Part shown: in pieces, positions 49,218 to 58,334 of the stretch
How the letters are laid out: each line of letters begins with the position of its first letter
Numbering within the stretch: the first letter of the stretch is position 1
Assembly: GCF_004353905.1 (NCBI RefSeq)
Contig: NZ_SMOD01000005.1
Coordinates: 274,252-338,251, forward strand
Length of the DNA: 64,000 nt
Direction: 5' to 3'
DNA from: Paraburkholderia guartelaensis
Lineage (GTDB): Bacteria > Pseudomonadota > Gammaproteobacteria > Burkholderiales > Burkholderiaceae
Notes under the pieces: model-generated
Told to the model about the DNA's origin: nothing
Seen by the model: only the letters and a program-made list of their open reading frames with translations
The model's database searches: none
Made by a program: the position numbers and the translations under genes

Positions 49218-50477
49218 TTACGACCGCGTAACCGGCATCTCCACGCGCGATGCCGCGCCAGCGTCCATATGGCGCGCGAGTTCGAGCTTGGCGATGGCGT
49301 TGCGGTGTACTTCGTCGGGGCCGTCCGCGAAGCGCAGCGTGCGCGCCGAAGCGTACGAGTACGCCAGCGGGAAGTCGCCGCTCACGCCCGCCGCGCCGTG
49401 CACCTGCATGGCCCAGTCGATCACCTGGCAGGCCATGTTCGGCGCCACTACCTTGATCATGGCGATCTCGCCGCGCGCGCCCTTGTTACCGACGGTGTCC
49501 ATCATGTAAGCGGTCTTGAGCGTGAGCAGTCGGGCCTGTTCGATCATGCAGCGCGCTTCGGCAATGCGCTCCTGCGTGACCGTCTGCTGGGCAACCGCCT
49601 TGCCGAACGCCACGCGCGAGAGGGCGCGCTTCGCCATAAATTCGAGCGCGCGTTCCGCGAGGCCGATCAGGCGCATGCAGTGGTGGATACGGCCCGGCCC
49701 GAGCCGCCCTTGCGCGATCTCGAATCCGCGGCCTTCACCGAGCAGGATGTTCGAAGCCGGTACGCGCACGTTTTCGAGCGTGATCTCCATATGGCCGTGC
49801 GGCGCGTCGTCGTACCCGAACACGGTGAGCGGGCGGCGCACGGTGATGCCGGCGGTATCGGACGGCACGAGGATCATCGACTGTTGAGCATGGCGCGGCG
49901 CATCGGGGTCGGTCTTGCCCATCAGGATGTAGATCGCGCAGCGCGGGTCGCCCGCGCCCGACGACCACCACTTCGTGCCGTTGATCACGTAGTCGTCGCC
50001 GTCGCGCTCGATGCGCGTCTGGATGTTCGTCGCGTCCGATGAGGCCACGTCGGGCTCGGTCATCAGGAAGGCGGAGCGGATCTGGCCTGCCAGCAGCGGC
50101 GCGAGCCATTGCTGCTTGTGCGCCTCGCTGCCGTAGCGCTCTATCGTTTCCATGTTGCCGGTGTCGGGGGCGCTGCAGTTGAACACTTCAGGCGCCCAGT
50201 GCACGCGGCCCATGATTTCGCACAGCGGCGCGTATTCGAGGTTCGTGAGGCCCGCGCCGCGTTCGGAGGCGGGCAGGAAGAGGTTCCACAGTCCGGCCGC
50301 GCGCGCTTGTTCCTTCAACTGCTCGACGATCTCCGTGGGCACCCACGCGTTGCCGTTCGCGCGATTGCGCTCGACTTCCTCGTGGAAGACGGCTTCGTTC
50401 GGATAGATGTGTTCGTCGAAAAATGCGAGCAGTTTCTCGCGCAGCGCCTGCACTTTCGGGGAGTAATCGAAATTCAT
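49218..50477 (-). CDS. Acyl-CoA dehydrogenase, ACAD10/11-like (LvaC-like)
   Basis: FAD dehydrogenase of 419 residues. Beyond the general fold ([30 protein letters not shown]) it carries [16 protein letters not shown] and [21 protein letters not shown] segments ([15 protein letters not shown]) typical of the ACAD10/ACAD11 branch, whose members work on phosphorylated 4-hydroxyacyl-CoAs. ATG 50477 opens [16 protein letters not shown]. It lies 58 bases downstream of a kinase gene matching the other half of ACAD11. Distal gene of a five-gene minus-strand operon. Confidence 0.9.
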   Translation of the reverse strand: MNFDYSPKVQALREKLLAFFDEHIYPNEAVFHEEVERNRANGNAWVPTEIVEQLKEQARAAGLWNLFLPASERGAGLTNLEYAPLCEIMGRVHWAPEVFNCSAPDTGNMETIERYGSEAHKQQWLAPLLAGQIRSAFLMTEPDVASSDATNIQTRIERDGDDYVINGTKWWSSGAGDPRCAIYILMGKTDPDAPRHAQQSMILVPSDTAGITVRRPLTVFGYDDAPHGHMEITLENVRVPASNILLGEGRGFEIAQGRLGPGRIHHCMRLIGLAERALEFMAKRALSRVAFGKAVAQQTVTQERIAEARCMIEQARLLTLKTAYMMDTVGNKGARGEIAMIKVVAPNMACQVIDWAMQVHGAAGVSGDFPLAYSYASARTLRFADGPDEVHRNAIAKLELARHMDAGAASRVEMPVTRS

Positions 50478-50535
50478 CGGTGACCTCGCAATGCGATGCA
50501 GTGACAGTGAAAAGTGAGTCGTTCTCGATCGGGTT

Positions 50536-51654
50536 TCAGCGAACTTTCTGCGCGTAGCGCCAGGCGAGTTCCGCCATCGGCCTCGCGCGGCGGCCTGCGT
50601 CGATGGCCTGCGCGCTCGCGGCTGTGCCATCGACCACGCGTTTCATGATGCCCTGCAGGATCGCCGCGATCCGGAACATGTTGTACGCAAGATAGAAGTT
50701 CCAGTCGCCGCGAATCTCGAGGCCGGTGCGCTCGCAATAGCGTGCGACGTACTGCGCCTCGTCGGGAATGCCGAGCGCTTGCCAGTCGAGCCCGGCAATG
50801 CCGCGGAACTGCGCGGGATCGACGTGCCAGGCCATGCAGTGATAGGAGAAGTCGGCGAGCGGGTCGCCGAGTGTGGAGAGTTCCCAGTCGAGCACGGCCA
50901 GCACGCGCGGCTCGTTCGGATGAAAGATCAGGTTGTCGAGGCGGTAGTCGCCATGCACGACCGATACGCGCGAGCCCGCATCGTCGGGCATGTGCTGCGG
51001 CAGCCATTCGATCAGGTGATGCATGGCGTCGATGCGCTCCGTTTCCGAGGCCTGATACTGGCGGCTCCAGCGATCGATCTGGCGTGCGAAATAATTGCCT
51101 GGCTTGCCGTAGTCGGCGAGACCCACGGCGTCGGGCTTCACGTTGTGGAGCGCTGCGATCACACGGTTCATCTCGTCGTAGATCGCACCGCGTTGCTCGC
51201 GCGTCATGCCGGGCAGCGACTGGTCCCAGAGCACGCGCCCCTCGACGAACTCCATCACGTAGAACGCGCGGCCAATCACCGCTTCGTCGTCGCAGAGCGC
51301 GAGCATTTTTGCGACCGGTACATCGGTTGCGGCGAGCGCGTCCATCACGCGATATTCGCGTTCGATCGCATGCGCAGACGGCAGCAGCTTCGCCTTGGGT
51401 CCCGGCTTCGCGCGCATCACGTAGGTGCGGCCGGGCGTGACGAGCTTGAACGTCGGGTTCGACTGGCCGCCGGCGAACTGCTCGATCGTGAGAGGGCCTT
51501 TGAAGCCTTCCACGTGAGCGGTGAGCCAGGCGCTCAGCGCCTCCACGTCGAAGCGCTGACGCTCGGCAACCGGGCGCGTGCCTTCGAACGCCGAGTAGTC
51601 GGGGCGCGTTTGCGCGTTGTTTTGCGTGTCTCCATCCGGGGTGGCTTGCGCCAT
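50536..51654 (-). CDS. APH-family phosphotransferase, ACAD10/11 kinase-domain type (LvaA-like)
   Basis: Kinase of 372 residues with aminoglycoside-phosphotransferase fold: a nucleotide-binding lobe ([34 protein letters not shown]), the catalytic loop VHGDYRLDN with Asp236 and Asn241, and the metal-binding [12 protein letters not shown] with Asp256. This last pair of motifs is characteristic of the kinase domain fused to dehydrogenase in ACAD10/11 and of LvaA, which phosphorylates 4-hydroxyvaleryl-CoA. A role in antibiotic resistance is unlikely given the beta-oxidation neighbours. ATG 51654 begins a poorly conserved 30-residue lead. Confidence 0.88.
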   Translation of the reverse strand: MAQATPDGDTQNNAQTRPDYSAFEGTRPVAERQRFDVEALSAWLTAHVEGFKGPLTIEQFAGGQSNPTFKLVTPGRTYVMRAKPGPKAKLLPSAHAIEREYRVMDALAATDVPVAKMLALCDDEAVIGRAFYVMEFVEGRVLWDQSLPGMTREQRGAIYDEMNRVIAALHNVKPDAVGLADYGKPGNYFARQIDRWSRQYQASETERIDAMHHLIEWLPQHMPDDAGSRVSVVHGDYRLDNLIFHPNEPRVLAVLDWELSTLGDPLADFSYHCMAWHVDPAQFRGIAGLDWQALGIPDEAQYVARYCERTGLEIRGDWNFYLAYNMFRIAAILQGIMKRVVDGTAASAQAIDAGRRARPMAELAWRYAQKVR

Positions 51655-51696
51655 TTTCGTCTCCCTTCTCCTGATTCTCCTGTGGGTCGCCGCACC

Positions 51697-52416
51697 TCAG
51701 CCGTGCGGTCTATAGCGCAGGTATTGCGCGTACAGCATCTCCATCGTCGTGTTGCGTGTGTCGCGGTGCAGCGGCGTGGGCGGCGCGTAGTTGAGCATGC
51801 GCACGACCCAGTCCCGCGGCGCGGCGCCGACATCGAGCGCGTTGATGCAGCCCGTGGCCTGCGCGAGATGGCCGAAGAATGCGCGTCCGCCCGCCGTGAT
51901 CGCATGCGAGAGAATCGCGCGGTTCACGCCGCCGTGCAGCACGAGCAGCGCCGAGTCCCACGACGGGTCGGCGCGCATCGCATCGAGCGGCGGCAGCACG
52001 CGGTCGAGCAGCTCGCCGATCGTCTCGCCGCCGAGAAAGCGCGTGTCTTCCGGCACGATGCCGTCGAACACGCGCAGAAACGCGTCTTCGACTTCGGCAG
52101 GTGGAATGGCGGCGAGACGCCCGCCGCGAATCTCCTCCCACGCGCTCTGCACTTCGAGTTCGATCGACTGACCGGTTGCCGCGATTACGCGCTGTGCGGT
52201 CTCGACCGTGCGGCGCAGTCCGCTCACGATCACGCGATCGAAACGCACCCCCTGCAAGGCGAACGCTTCACCGGCAGCGGTCGCCTGGGCGCGACCGTTC
52301 TCGTTGAGCGGCACGGTGTCCGGGTCGATTGCGCGACCCGTCTCGTCGAAGTAGGTGACGTCGCCGTGACGCATCACGTAGAGGCGCCGGCGCGCGGGCA
52401 ACTGGTACTCGGTCAT
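51697..52416 (-). CDS. Histidine phosphatase family protein
   Basis: Phosphatase of 239 residues in the phosphoglycerate-mutase-like superfamily. The catalytic RHG is Arg16-His17-Gly18 (LYVMRHGDVTYFD), NENGRAQA follows, and a later LLVLHGGVNRAIL supplies the second histidine. Substrate unknown; placed between an enoyl-CoA hydratase and a kinase, removal of a phosphate from a CoA or hydroxyacid intermediate is possible. ATG 52416 is chosen by homologue-like start; ATG 52431 is an alternative. Gaps of 31 and 42 bases to its neighbours suggest one operon. Confidence 0.87.
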   Translation of the reverse strand: MTEYQLPARRRLYVMRHGDVTYFDETGRAIDPDTVPLNENGRAQATAAGEAFALQGVRFDRVIVSGLRRTVETAQRVIAATGQSIELEVQSAWEEIRGGRLAAIPPAEVEDAFLRVFDGIVPEDTRFLGGETIGELLDRVLPPLDAMRADPSWDSALLVLHGGVNRAILSHAITAGGRAFFGHLAQATGCINALDVGAAPRDWVVRMLNYAPPTPLHRDTRNTTMEMLYAQYLRYRPHG

Positions 52417-52447
52417 GGGTGTGCCGCTCATGCGGATTGACGCGGAT

Positions 52448-53236
52448 TTACTTGTAGACAGGGGCGCGTTTTTCGAGGAACGCGGTAATGCCTTCGAGAC
52501 CGTCGCGGTGATGCAGCGACGCGACGAAACTTTCGCGCTCCGCAGCAAGCTGTGTTTCGAGCGGTTGCGTGTCCGCGACGTTCGTCAAACCCTTGATGCG
52601 CGCCACCGAATTCGGCGAGATCTTCGCGAGTTCGTCGGCCCAGGCAAGCGCCGTATCGAGCGCCGTTTGCGGCTTCGCGAGCCGGTTCACGACGCCCAGT
52701 TCCGCGAGACGCGCCGCGCCGATCGGCTTGCCTTCCACCATCAGCTCGAACGCGAGCGAGCGCGGGAGCGAGCGCGCGAGGAACCACGAGCCGCCGCCGT
52801 CGGGTGTCAGACCCACGCGCGAATAGGCCATGACGAACTTGGCATCGTCGGCGGCGACGAGCAGGTCGGCGGCAAGCGCGAGCGAGAAGCCCGCGCCGGC
52901 GGCCGCGCCTTCCACGGCCGCGATGATCGGCTTGCTCGACTGGCGCATCGCGGTGACCCACGCAGCGAGCATGTCGATGCTGGCGGCCTGCACCGAAGGG
53001 TCCTTCGCGCGGTTTTCGAGCAGGCGGTTGAGGTTGCCGCCGGCGCAGAAGAAGTTGTCGGCGCCCGTGAGGACGATCGCGCGCAGCGACGGGTCGCGCT
53101 CGGCGGCGTCGAAGGCTTCGACGGCAGCGGCGTACATGTCGGGATGCAGCGCGTTGCGTGCGCCGGGGTTCGACAGCGTGAGGACGAGTGTCGATTCGTG
53201 GCCTTGTGGGCGGGTGCTGAGGAGTTCGGCGCTCAT
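52448..53236 (-). CDS. Enoyl-CoA hydratase/isomerase
   Basis: Crotonase-fold protein of 262 residues that hydrates or isomerises enoyl-CoAs. Oxyanion-hole stretches: the first near NPGARNALHPDMY and DNFFCAGGNL, the second in AVEGAAAGAGFSLALAADL. The position of the second catalytic Glu (SRVGLTPDGGGSW) carries Asp instead of Glu, similar to PaaG/PaaF-type isomerases. Its ATG overlaps the stop of the dehydrogenase gene upstream (ATGA). Confidence 0.9.
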   Translation of the reverse strand: MSAELLSTRPQGHESTLVLTLSNPGARNALHPDMYAAAVEAFDAAERDPSLRAIVLTGADNFFCAGGNLNRLLENRAKDPSVQAASIDMLAAWVTAMRQSSKPIIAAVEGAAAGAGFSLALAADLLVAADDAKFVMAYSRVGLTPDGGGSWFLARSLPRSLAFELMVEGKPIGAARLAELGVVNRLAKPQTALDTALAWADELAKISPNSVARIKGLTNVADTQPLETQLAAERESFVASLHHRDGLEGITAFLEKRAPVYK

Positions 53237-54795
53237 TGCGGAGCCTCGTTCGATGCGTTGATGTCTGCTGCTTCTGCTTGCGTCAGCGAAAGGCCGAGCG
53301 GCGCGCGGCGCGCGAGCCACGGCGACGGGCGATAGCGCGGATCGCCGAGCACGGTGTGGATGTTGCGCAGGATCGTGAGGATCGTGCTAGCGCCCAGTGC
53401 GTCGCCGAGCGCGAGCGGGCCGCGCGGGTAGCCCAGACCCAGCGTAACCGCGAGGTCGATGTCGCCGGGTGTGGCGATCTGCTTTTGCGCGATGTCGCAA
53501 CCGATGTTGACGATCGTCGCGACGATACGCTGCGCGATGAAGCCCGTCGAATCGCGGATCACGGTGACGGGCACGCCGTCGGCGGCGAAGAGCGCATGGC
53601 CTGCGTCGCGTGCTGCGCGCGTGGTGGCGGGCGTCGTCATCAACGTGCGGCGCTTCGCGGTGTCGAGCGGGAACAGCGTGTCGATGGCGACGACGCGGCT
53701 CGCGTCGAGCTGCTCGTCGAGTGCGGCGGTCGTGGCATCGAGGCCGAGCGGCGCGACGACGATCAGCGAGTCGGCTGCCGGCGTATCGCCTTCGTCGACG
53801 GACACACCGGCCTTTGCTGCGAGCGCGAGCACGGCGTCACGCGCGGCGGCGTTGCGGCGGCTCACCCAGACGCGCGCGGGCAGGGCAGTGGGCGCGGCCG
53901 GTTCGTCGGGCACCTGCTGCTTGCCATCGACATAGCGATAGAAGCCTTCACCGGCTTTGCGGCCAACGAGCCCGCCCGCGAGCCGCACGCCCGTGATGGG
54001 CGACGGCGTGAAGCGCGGCTCTTCATAGAACTGGTGATAGATCGACTCCATTACCGGATGCGAGACATCGAGGGCGGTGAGGTCGAGCAGCTCGAACGGT
54101 CCGAGGCGAAAGCCCGCCTGTTCGCGCATGACGCGATCGATGTCGACGAAGCTCGCTACGCCTTCGCCCGCCACGCGCAGGCCTTCGGTATTCATGCCGC
54201 GGCCCGCGTGATTGACGATGAAGCCGGGCATGTCCTTCGCGCGCACCGGCGTGTGGCCCATGCGGCGCGCGAGCGCCATGAGCGCGTCGCCCGCGGCGGG
54301 ATCGCTGCGCAAGCCGTCGATCACTTCGACCACCTTCATGAGCGGCACGGGGTTGAAGAAGTGATAGCCCGCGACGCGCGATGGATCGCTGCACGCGGCG
54401 GCGATGGCGGTAATGGAAAGCGACGAGGTGTTCGATACGAGCACGCAACGCTCGCTCACCACGCTTTCGAGCTCGCGAAAGAGGGTACGCTTCGCTTCGA
54501 GATTCTCGACGATCGCTTCGATCACGAGATCGCAGACCGCGAGTTCATCGAGCGTGTGCGCGCCGCTCACGCGTTCGAGCGCGGCGTTGGCGGCAGCATC
54601 ATCGAGCTTGCCTTTTGCCGCGAGTTTCGCGAAGGTGTCGGCGAGATAATCGCGCGCGGCGGCGACCGCCTGCGGGTTCGTGTCGTAGAGGCGCACCGCG
54701 AGGCCTGCCTGCGCGGCGATCTGGGCGATACCGCGGCCCATCGCGCCGGTGCCGACGATGCCGATTGTCTCAATGTTGAAATGATGTGAAGTCAT
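53233..54795 (-). CDS. 3-hydroxyacyl-CoA dehydrogenase (PaaH/PaaC-type, two C-terminal domains)
   Basis: NAD-dependent enzyme of 520 residues that oxidises 3-hydroxyacyl-CoA to 3-oxoacyl-CoA. Rossmann motif GIVGTGAMGRGIAQ at 12-25; catalytic-domain landmarks SNTSSLSITAIA, GYHFFNPVPLMKVVEV and KDMPGFIVNHAGRG. Length of about 500 reflects a second, C-terminal dehydrogenase domain (DSTGFIAQRIVATIVNIG), the form seen in phenylacetate-pathway PaaC/PaaH. No paaABCDE genes lie nearby, so use in general or hydroxyacid degradation is as likely. First gene of the operon, divergent from a GST. Confidence 0.92.
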   Translation of the reverse strand: MTSHHFNIETIGIVGTGAMGRGIAQIAAQAGLAVRLYDTNPQAVAAARDYLADTFAKLAAKGKLDDAAANAALERVSGAHTLDELAVCDLVIEAIVENLEAKRTLFRELESVVSERCVLVSNTSSLSITAIAAACSDPSRVAGYHFFNPVPLMKVVEVIDGLRSDPAAGDALMALARRMGHTPVRAKDMPGFIVNHAGRGMNTEGLRVAGEGVASFVDIDRVMREQAGFRLGPFELLDLTALDVSHPVMESIYHQFYEEPRFTPSPITGVRLAGGLVGRKAGEGFYRYVDGKQQVPDEPAAPTALPARVWVSRRNAAARDAVLALAAKAGVSVDEGDTPAADSLIVVAPLGLDATTAALDEQLDASRVVAIDTLFPLDTAKRRTLMTTPATTRAARDAGHALFAADGVPVTVIRDSTGFIAQRIVATIVNIGCDIAQKQIATPGDIDLAVTLGLGYPRGPLALGDALGASTILTILRNIHTVLGDPRYRPSPWLARRAPLGLSLTQAEAADINASNEAPQ

Positions 54796-54823
54796 TGGAA
54801 GCCTGGCTCCATGATTAGCCTAG

Positions 54824-54843
54824 AATAGCACGGTCGTACAATT
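54824..54843. promoter_or_regulatory. Candidate TetR-type operator in the divergent GST/beta-oxidation promoter
   Basis: Imperfect palindrome AATxGxACGxxCGTxCxATT, seven of ten base pairs symmetric, in the 108-base gap between the divergent GST and 3-hydroxyacyl-CoA dehydrogenase genes. The ACG-N2-CGT core resembles operators of TetR-type fatty-acid regulators in beta-proteobacteria. The binding protein is unknown. Confidence 0.45.
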
Positions 54844-54903
54844 TTATGAAAACGGTTCGGCAGTTCCGAAAAGGGAGCTGCCTCTCTCAAGGAGGCAACG
54901 AGG

Positions 54904-55545
54904 ATGATCAAGCTGCACGGTTTCGCGCTTTCGAATTACTACAACAAGGTCAAGCTTCTGCTGCTCGAGCACGGCATCGCGTTCGAGGAGGCGCCGAACA
55001 AGCTGCCGCTCGAAGAGGCGCAGCTCGCGCAGTCGCCGGCCGGCAAGGTGCCTTATATCGAAACGGAGCAGGGCTTTTTGTGCGAGTCGGAAGTGATCGT
55101 CGAATATCTGGCGGCCCGCTTTCCAGAGAAGCACATTTTCGCGGCGGATCCGTGGCAGGCAGCGAAGGAGCGCGAACTCATCGTCTTCATCGAAACGCAT
55201 CTGGAGTTGAACGCGCGTGAGCTGTATGGCGAGGCGTTCTTCGGCAGCAAGGCGACGGACGAGGTCAAGGCGACCATGGAAAAGCGGCTGCGCCGCTACG
55301 TGGCGGCCTTCAGGCGGATCGCGAAGTTCGCGCCTTACGTGGCGGGCGAGCAGTTCGGCGTGGCCGATGCGGCGGCGTTCGTGAGCCTGCCGCTCGTGGG
55401 CCGCGCGACGCAGGCGGTCTACGGCAGCGATTTCCTCACCGACGTGGGCATCGACTGGAAGTCGTATATCAAGCTGATCGGTGAACGCCCGATGGCGCAG
55501 CGCGTCAACGCCGACCGCAAGGCGTATATCGAGGCGAACTCGTAA
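54904..55545 (+). CDS. Glutathione S-transferase family protein
   Basis: GST of 213 residues: N-terminal thioredoxin-like domain (IKLHGFALSNYYNKVKLLLLE, then SPAGKVPYI and ESEVIVEYL) and helical C-terminal domain. Ser9 or Tyr11/12 could serve as the glutathione-activating residue; the text alone does not decide. AGGAGG lies ten bases before ATG 54904. Divergent from the beta-oxidation operon and possibly co-controlled through the shared promoter region. Confidence 0.9.
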   Translation: MIKLHGFALSNYYNKVKLLLLEHGIAFEEAPNKLPLEEAQLAQSPAGKVPYIETEQGFLCESEVIVEYLAARFPEKHIFAADPWQAAKERELIVFIETHLELNARELYGEAFFGSKATDEVKATMEKRLRRYVAAFRRIAKFAPYVAGEQFGVADAAAFVSLPLVGRATQAVYGSDFLTDVGIDWKSYIKLIGERPMAQRVNADRKAYIEANS

Positions 55546-55626
55546 GCGTTGCGGCGTTTTGCACGTTGTTGCGCGCGATGATCGGGAACGCACTGCCGTT
55601 CGCAGATTCATCGCGCGCGCAAGACT

Positions 55627-56817
55627 TCAGAGCCGCGCGAGCCGCTCGAGCGCGGTCGCTAGCGTGCTTTCCTGCTTGGCGAAGCAAAAGCGCACGACGC
55701 CCGATTCATGTGCCTCGTGATAGAACGCCGACACCGGAATGGCGGCCACGCCGATCTCCGCTGTGAGCCACTTCGAGAATTCCGCTTCGGGCAGATCGCT
55801 GATCGCCGAATAGTCCACGCACTGGAAGTAGGTGCCTTCGCACGGCAGCAGCTTGAAGCGCGTGTTGGCGAGCCCGGCGCGGAAGAAGTCGCGCTTCTTC
55901 TGGTAGAACGCGGGCAGTTCCAGATACGGCTTCGGATCGCGCAGATACTGCGCGAGGCCGAACTGCATCGGCGTGTTCACGGTGAACACGTTGAACTGAT
56001 GCACCTTGCGGAACTCGGCCGTGAGCGGCGCGGGCGCGGCGACATAGCCGACCTTCCAGCCCGTCACGTGATAGGTCTTGCCGAAGCTCGACACGATGAA
56101 GCTTCGCGCGGCCAGCTCCGGGTAGCGCGCCACGCTTTCGTGCGGCTGGCCGTCGTAGACCATGTGCTCGTAGACCTCGTCGGAGAGGATCAGCACGTTG
56201 GTGCCGCGCACGATCTCCTCGAGCTTTTGCATGTCCTCGGCGCGCCACACCGTGCCCGTGGGGTTGTGCGGCGTGTTGATGAGGATGAGGCGCGTTTTCG
56301 GCGTGATGGCCGCGGCGAGGCGATCGAACGGAATCGCGTAGTCGGGTGCTTCGAGCGTCACGAACACGGGCTTGCCGCCCGCCAGTTCGATCGACGGCAA
56401 ATAGCTGTCGTAGGTCGGCTCGACCACGATCACTTCGTCGCCCGCGTGCACGGTTGCGAGAATCGCCGTGAGGAGCGCCTGCGTGGCGCCGGCCGTCACC
56501 GTGATCTCGCTATTTGCGTCGTAGCGGCGGCCGTACACGTGCTCGATCTTGTCCGCGATCGCCTCGCGCAGCGCGGCGATGCCTGCCATCGGCGGGTACT
56601 GGTTGTGGCCCTCGCGCATGGCTTGCGAGACGGCGTCGACGATGCGCGCGTCGCAATCGAAGTCGGGAAAGCCCTGGCCCAGGTTGACCGCGCCCTTTTC
56701 GGCGGCGAGCGCGCTCATCACAGTGAAGATCGTCGTGCCGACGTTCGGCAGACGCGACGGAAAAGAGGGCGTGAGCAGGGTGTCCTGCGAATTCTGCGTG
56801 GGATGCGGTGCGTTCAT
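55627..56817 (-). CDS. PLP-dependent aminotransferase, methionine aminotransferase-like (YbdL type)
   Basis: Class I/II aminotransferase of 396 residues. PLP landmarks: NLGQGFPDFDC (46-56), GATQALLTAILA, LINTPHNPTGTVW and the Schiff-base lysine in SSFGKTYHVTGWKVGY. The closest general type is YbdL, which transaminates methionine and other side chains with a thioether or aromatic group, for example in methionine salvage. The first 15 residues are not conserved. Converges on the GST gene with 81 bases between and no clear terminator. Confidence 0.9.
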   Translation of the reverse strand: MNAPHPTQNSQDTLLTPSFPSRLPNVGTTIFTVMSALAAEKGAVNLGQGFPDFDCDARIVDAVSQAMREGHNQYPPMAGIAALREAIADKIEHVYGRRYDANSEITVTAGATQALLTAILATVHAGDEVIVVEPTYDSYLPSIELAGGKPVFVTLEAPDYAIPFDRLAAAITPKTRLILINTPHNPTGTVWRAEDMQKLEEIVRGTNVLILSDEVYEHMVYDGQPHESVARYPELAARSFIVSSFGKTYHVTGWKVGYVAAPAPLTAEFRKVHQFNVFTVNTPMQFGLAQYLRDPKPYLELPAFYQKKRDFFRAGLANTRFKLLPCEGTYFQCVDYSAISDLPEAEFSKWLTAEIGVAAIPVSAFYHEAHESGVVRFCFAKQESTLATALERLARL

Positions 56818-56930
56818 GTCGCGGGCGGAAGTCAGACGTTGGGACGGGAAGACTGGCTCAAAAGTCCGATTGTAGGCAAATCGGCGCGGCTGCGGTGTTC
56901 AGGCCGGGCGCGCGCCGTGATGCGGGGATA

Positions 56931-57446
56931 TCAGGCCTGCGTTGCTTGAGCAGCGTTTTGCAGGCATTCGGCGACGAAGGCGTCGGGCGTGGCGATGCGA
57001 AAGCCAAAGTCTCGCGCCACGCGTTTCGCGAGCTTGAGCACCGCGCGGTCCTTCGAGACGAGCCACTGTGCGCCGCTTGCGCGCGCCAACTCCAGAAACT
57101 TCTGGTCGTCGCGGTCGCGGCATTGGGGCAGGGGCCGCGCGTCCGCGGGAAGCTCGGGCAGTTCGATCAGTTCGACGAGGCCGGCCAGCGCCGCGAGCGC
57201 GTCCGCTTTCGCGACGCCGCGGCCAGCGAACTGCGGATAGTCGAGCACGTGGGCGAGCTCGGCCTGGCAGCGTGCGTCGATCAGCGCCCGGATCGCGCCT
57301 CGCTCGAGCGCCACGCGAATGGGGCGCGTGTGCGGGTCGTCGAACACGAGGATATCGAGCCAGACATTCGAGTCGAGAACTATGGGGAGCGCGCGAGCGG
57401 CGGCGGGCGAGAGGGATGCTGCGGTTGGGGGCGTGAGGCCGGTCAT
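56931..57446 (-). CDS. PIN-domain protein (putative toxin, COG1569 type)
   Basis: Predicted endoribonuclease of 171 residues. Acidic active-site residues are in place: Asp25 in VLDSNVWLD, a glutamate in QAELAHVL, and Asp residues in CRDRDDQKF and [11 protein letters not shown]1569 members are often labelled toxin components, but there is no antitoxin-sized ORF beside it, so it may be an orphan or housekeeping nuclease. ATG 57446 is chosen; ATG 57485 also fits but adds unconserved residues and leaves only 25 bases to the divergent yaaA. Confidence 0.83.
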   Translation of the reverse strand: MTGLTPPTAASLSPAAARALPIVLDSNVWLDILVFDDPHTRPIRVALERGAIRALIDARCQAELAHVLDYPQFAGRGVAKADALAALAGLVELIELPELPADARPLPQCRDRDDQKFLELARASGAQWLVSKDRAVLKLAKRVARDFGFRIATPDAFVAECLQNAAQATQA

Positions 57447-57510
57447 TCGTGAATTCGCTACAATCGGGCTTTCGCCTTTGAACATCGGCACATCGTGCCT
57501 GCAAGCCTCT

Positions 57511-58305
57511 ATGATAATCGTTCTGTCGCCGGCCAAATCACTCGACTATGACACGCCGGCGCACATCGAAGCCCACACCATCCCCGATTTCGTCGACGAC
57601 GCAGCCGAGCTGATCGCGGGCCTGCGCCGCCTCTCGCCGCAGCAGATCGGTTCGCTCATGAGCATTTCCGATCCGCTCGCGCGCCTGAATTTCCAGCGCT
57701 ATGCCGACTGGTCGAAGCAGTTCAGCCAGGCCAACGCGAAGCAGGCCGTGCTCGCGTTCAACGGCGACGTCTACGAAGGCTTCGATGCGAAGTCGCTCTC
57801 GTCGGCGGATCTCGACTATGCGCAGCAGCATGTGCGTGTGCTCTCCGGGCTCTATGGCCTGCTGCGCCCGCTCGACCTGCTGCAGCCTTATCGCCTGGAA
57901 ATGGGCACGCGTTTCGAAAATGCGCGCGGCAAGGATCTCTACGCGTTTTGGGGCGAGCGCATCACGCACGCGATCAATGCGCAAATCGAGCACAACCATG
58001 CGAAAGCGGCGCAGAGTGCGCGCGTGCTGGTGAACTGCGCGTCGAACGAGTACTTCAAGGCCGTTAAGCCGAAGAAGCTCGCCGCGCCTGTTATCACGCC
58101 GGTGTTCGAAGACTGGAAGGGCGGGCGCTACAAGATCATCAGCTTCCACGCGAAGCGCGCGCGCGGGTTGATGGCGCGTTATGCCGTCGAGAACCGCGTT
58201 GCCGAGCCTGAAGCGCTAAAGGCGTTCGATGTGGAAGGCTACGCGTTCGATGCGGACGCATCGAACGATTCGACCTATGTATTTCGTCGGCGCATCGCCG
58301 AGTAA
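57511..58305 (+). CDS. yaaA: Peroxide stress protein YaaA (DUF328)
   Basis: DNA-binding, iron-handling protein of the YaaA family, 264 residues, which limits Fenton damage under peroxide stress in E. coli. Strong family landmarks: [66 protein letters not shown] (in two parts) and [15 protein letters not shown] 57511 matches family starts. Divergent from the PIN gene by 64 bases; 29 bases before the carboxypeptidase gene, so those two may be cotranscribed. Confidence 0.95.
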   Translation: MIIVLSPAKSLDYDTPAHIEAHTIPDFVDDAAELIAGLRRLSPQQIGSLMSISDPLARLNFQRYADWSKQFSQANAKQAVLAFNGDVYEGFDAKSLSSADLDYAQQHVRVLSGLYGLLRPLDLLQPYRLEMGTRFENARGKDLYAFWGERITHAINAQIEHNHAKAAQSARVLVNCASNEYFKAVKPKKLAAPVITPVFEDWKGGRYKIISFHAKRARGLMARYAVENRVAEPEALKAFDVEGYAFDADASNDSTYVFRRRIAE

Positions 58306-58334
58306 GTGAACAAGCAAGCGAGAAGGAAAACACC

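Noticed and set aside
50536..51654. Aminoglycoside resistance kinase
   Set aside because: The APH fold is shared, but motifs and neighbours point to the ACAD10/11-type metabolic kinase.
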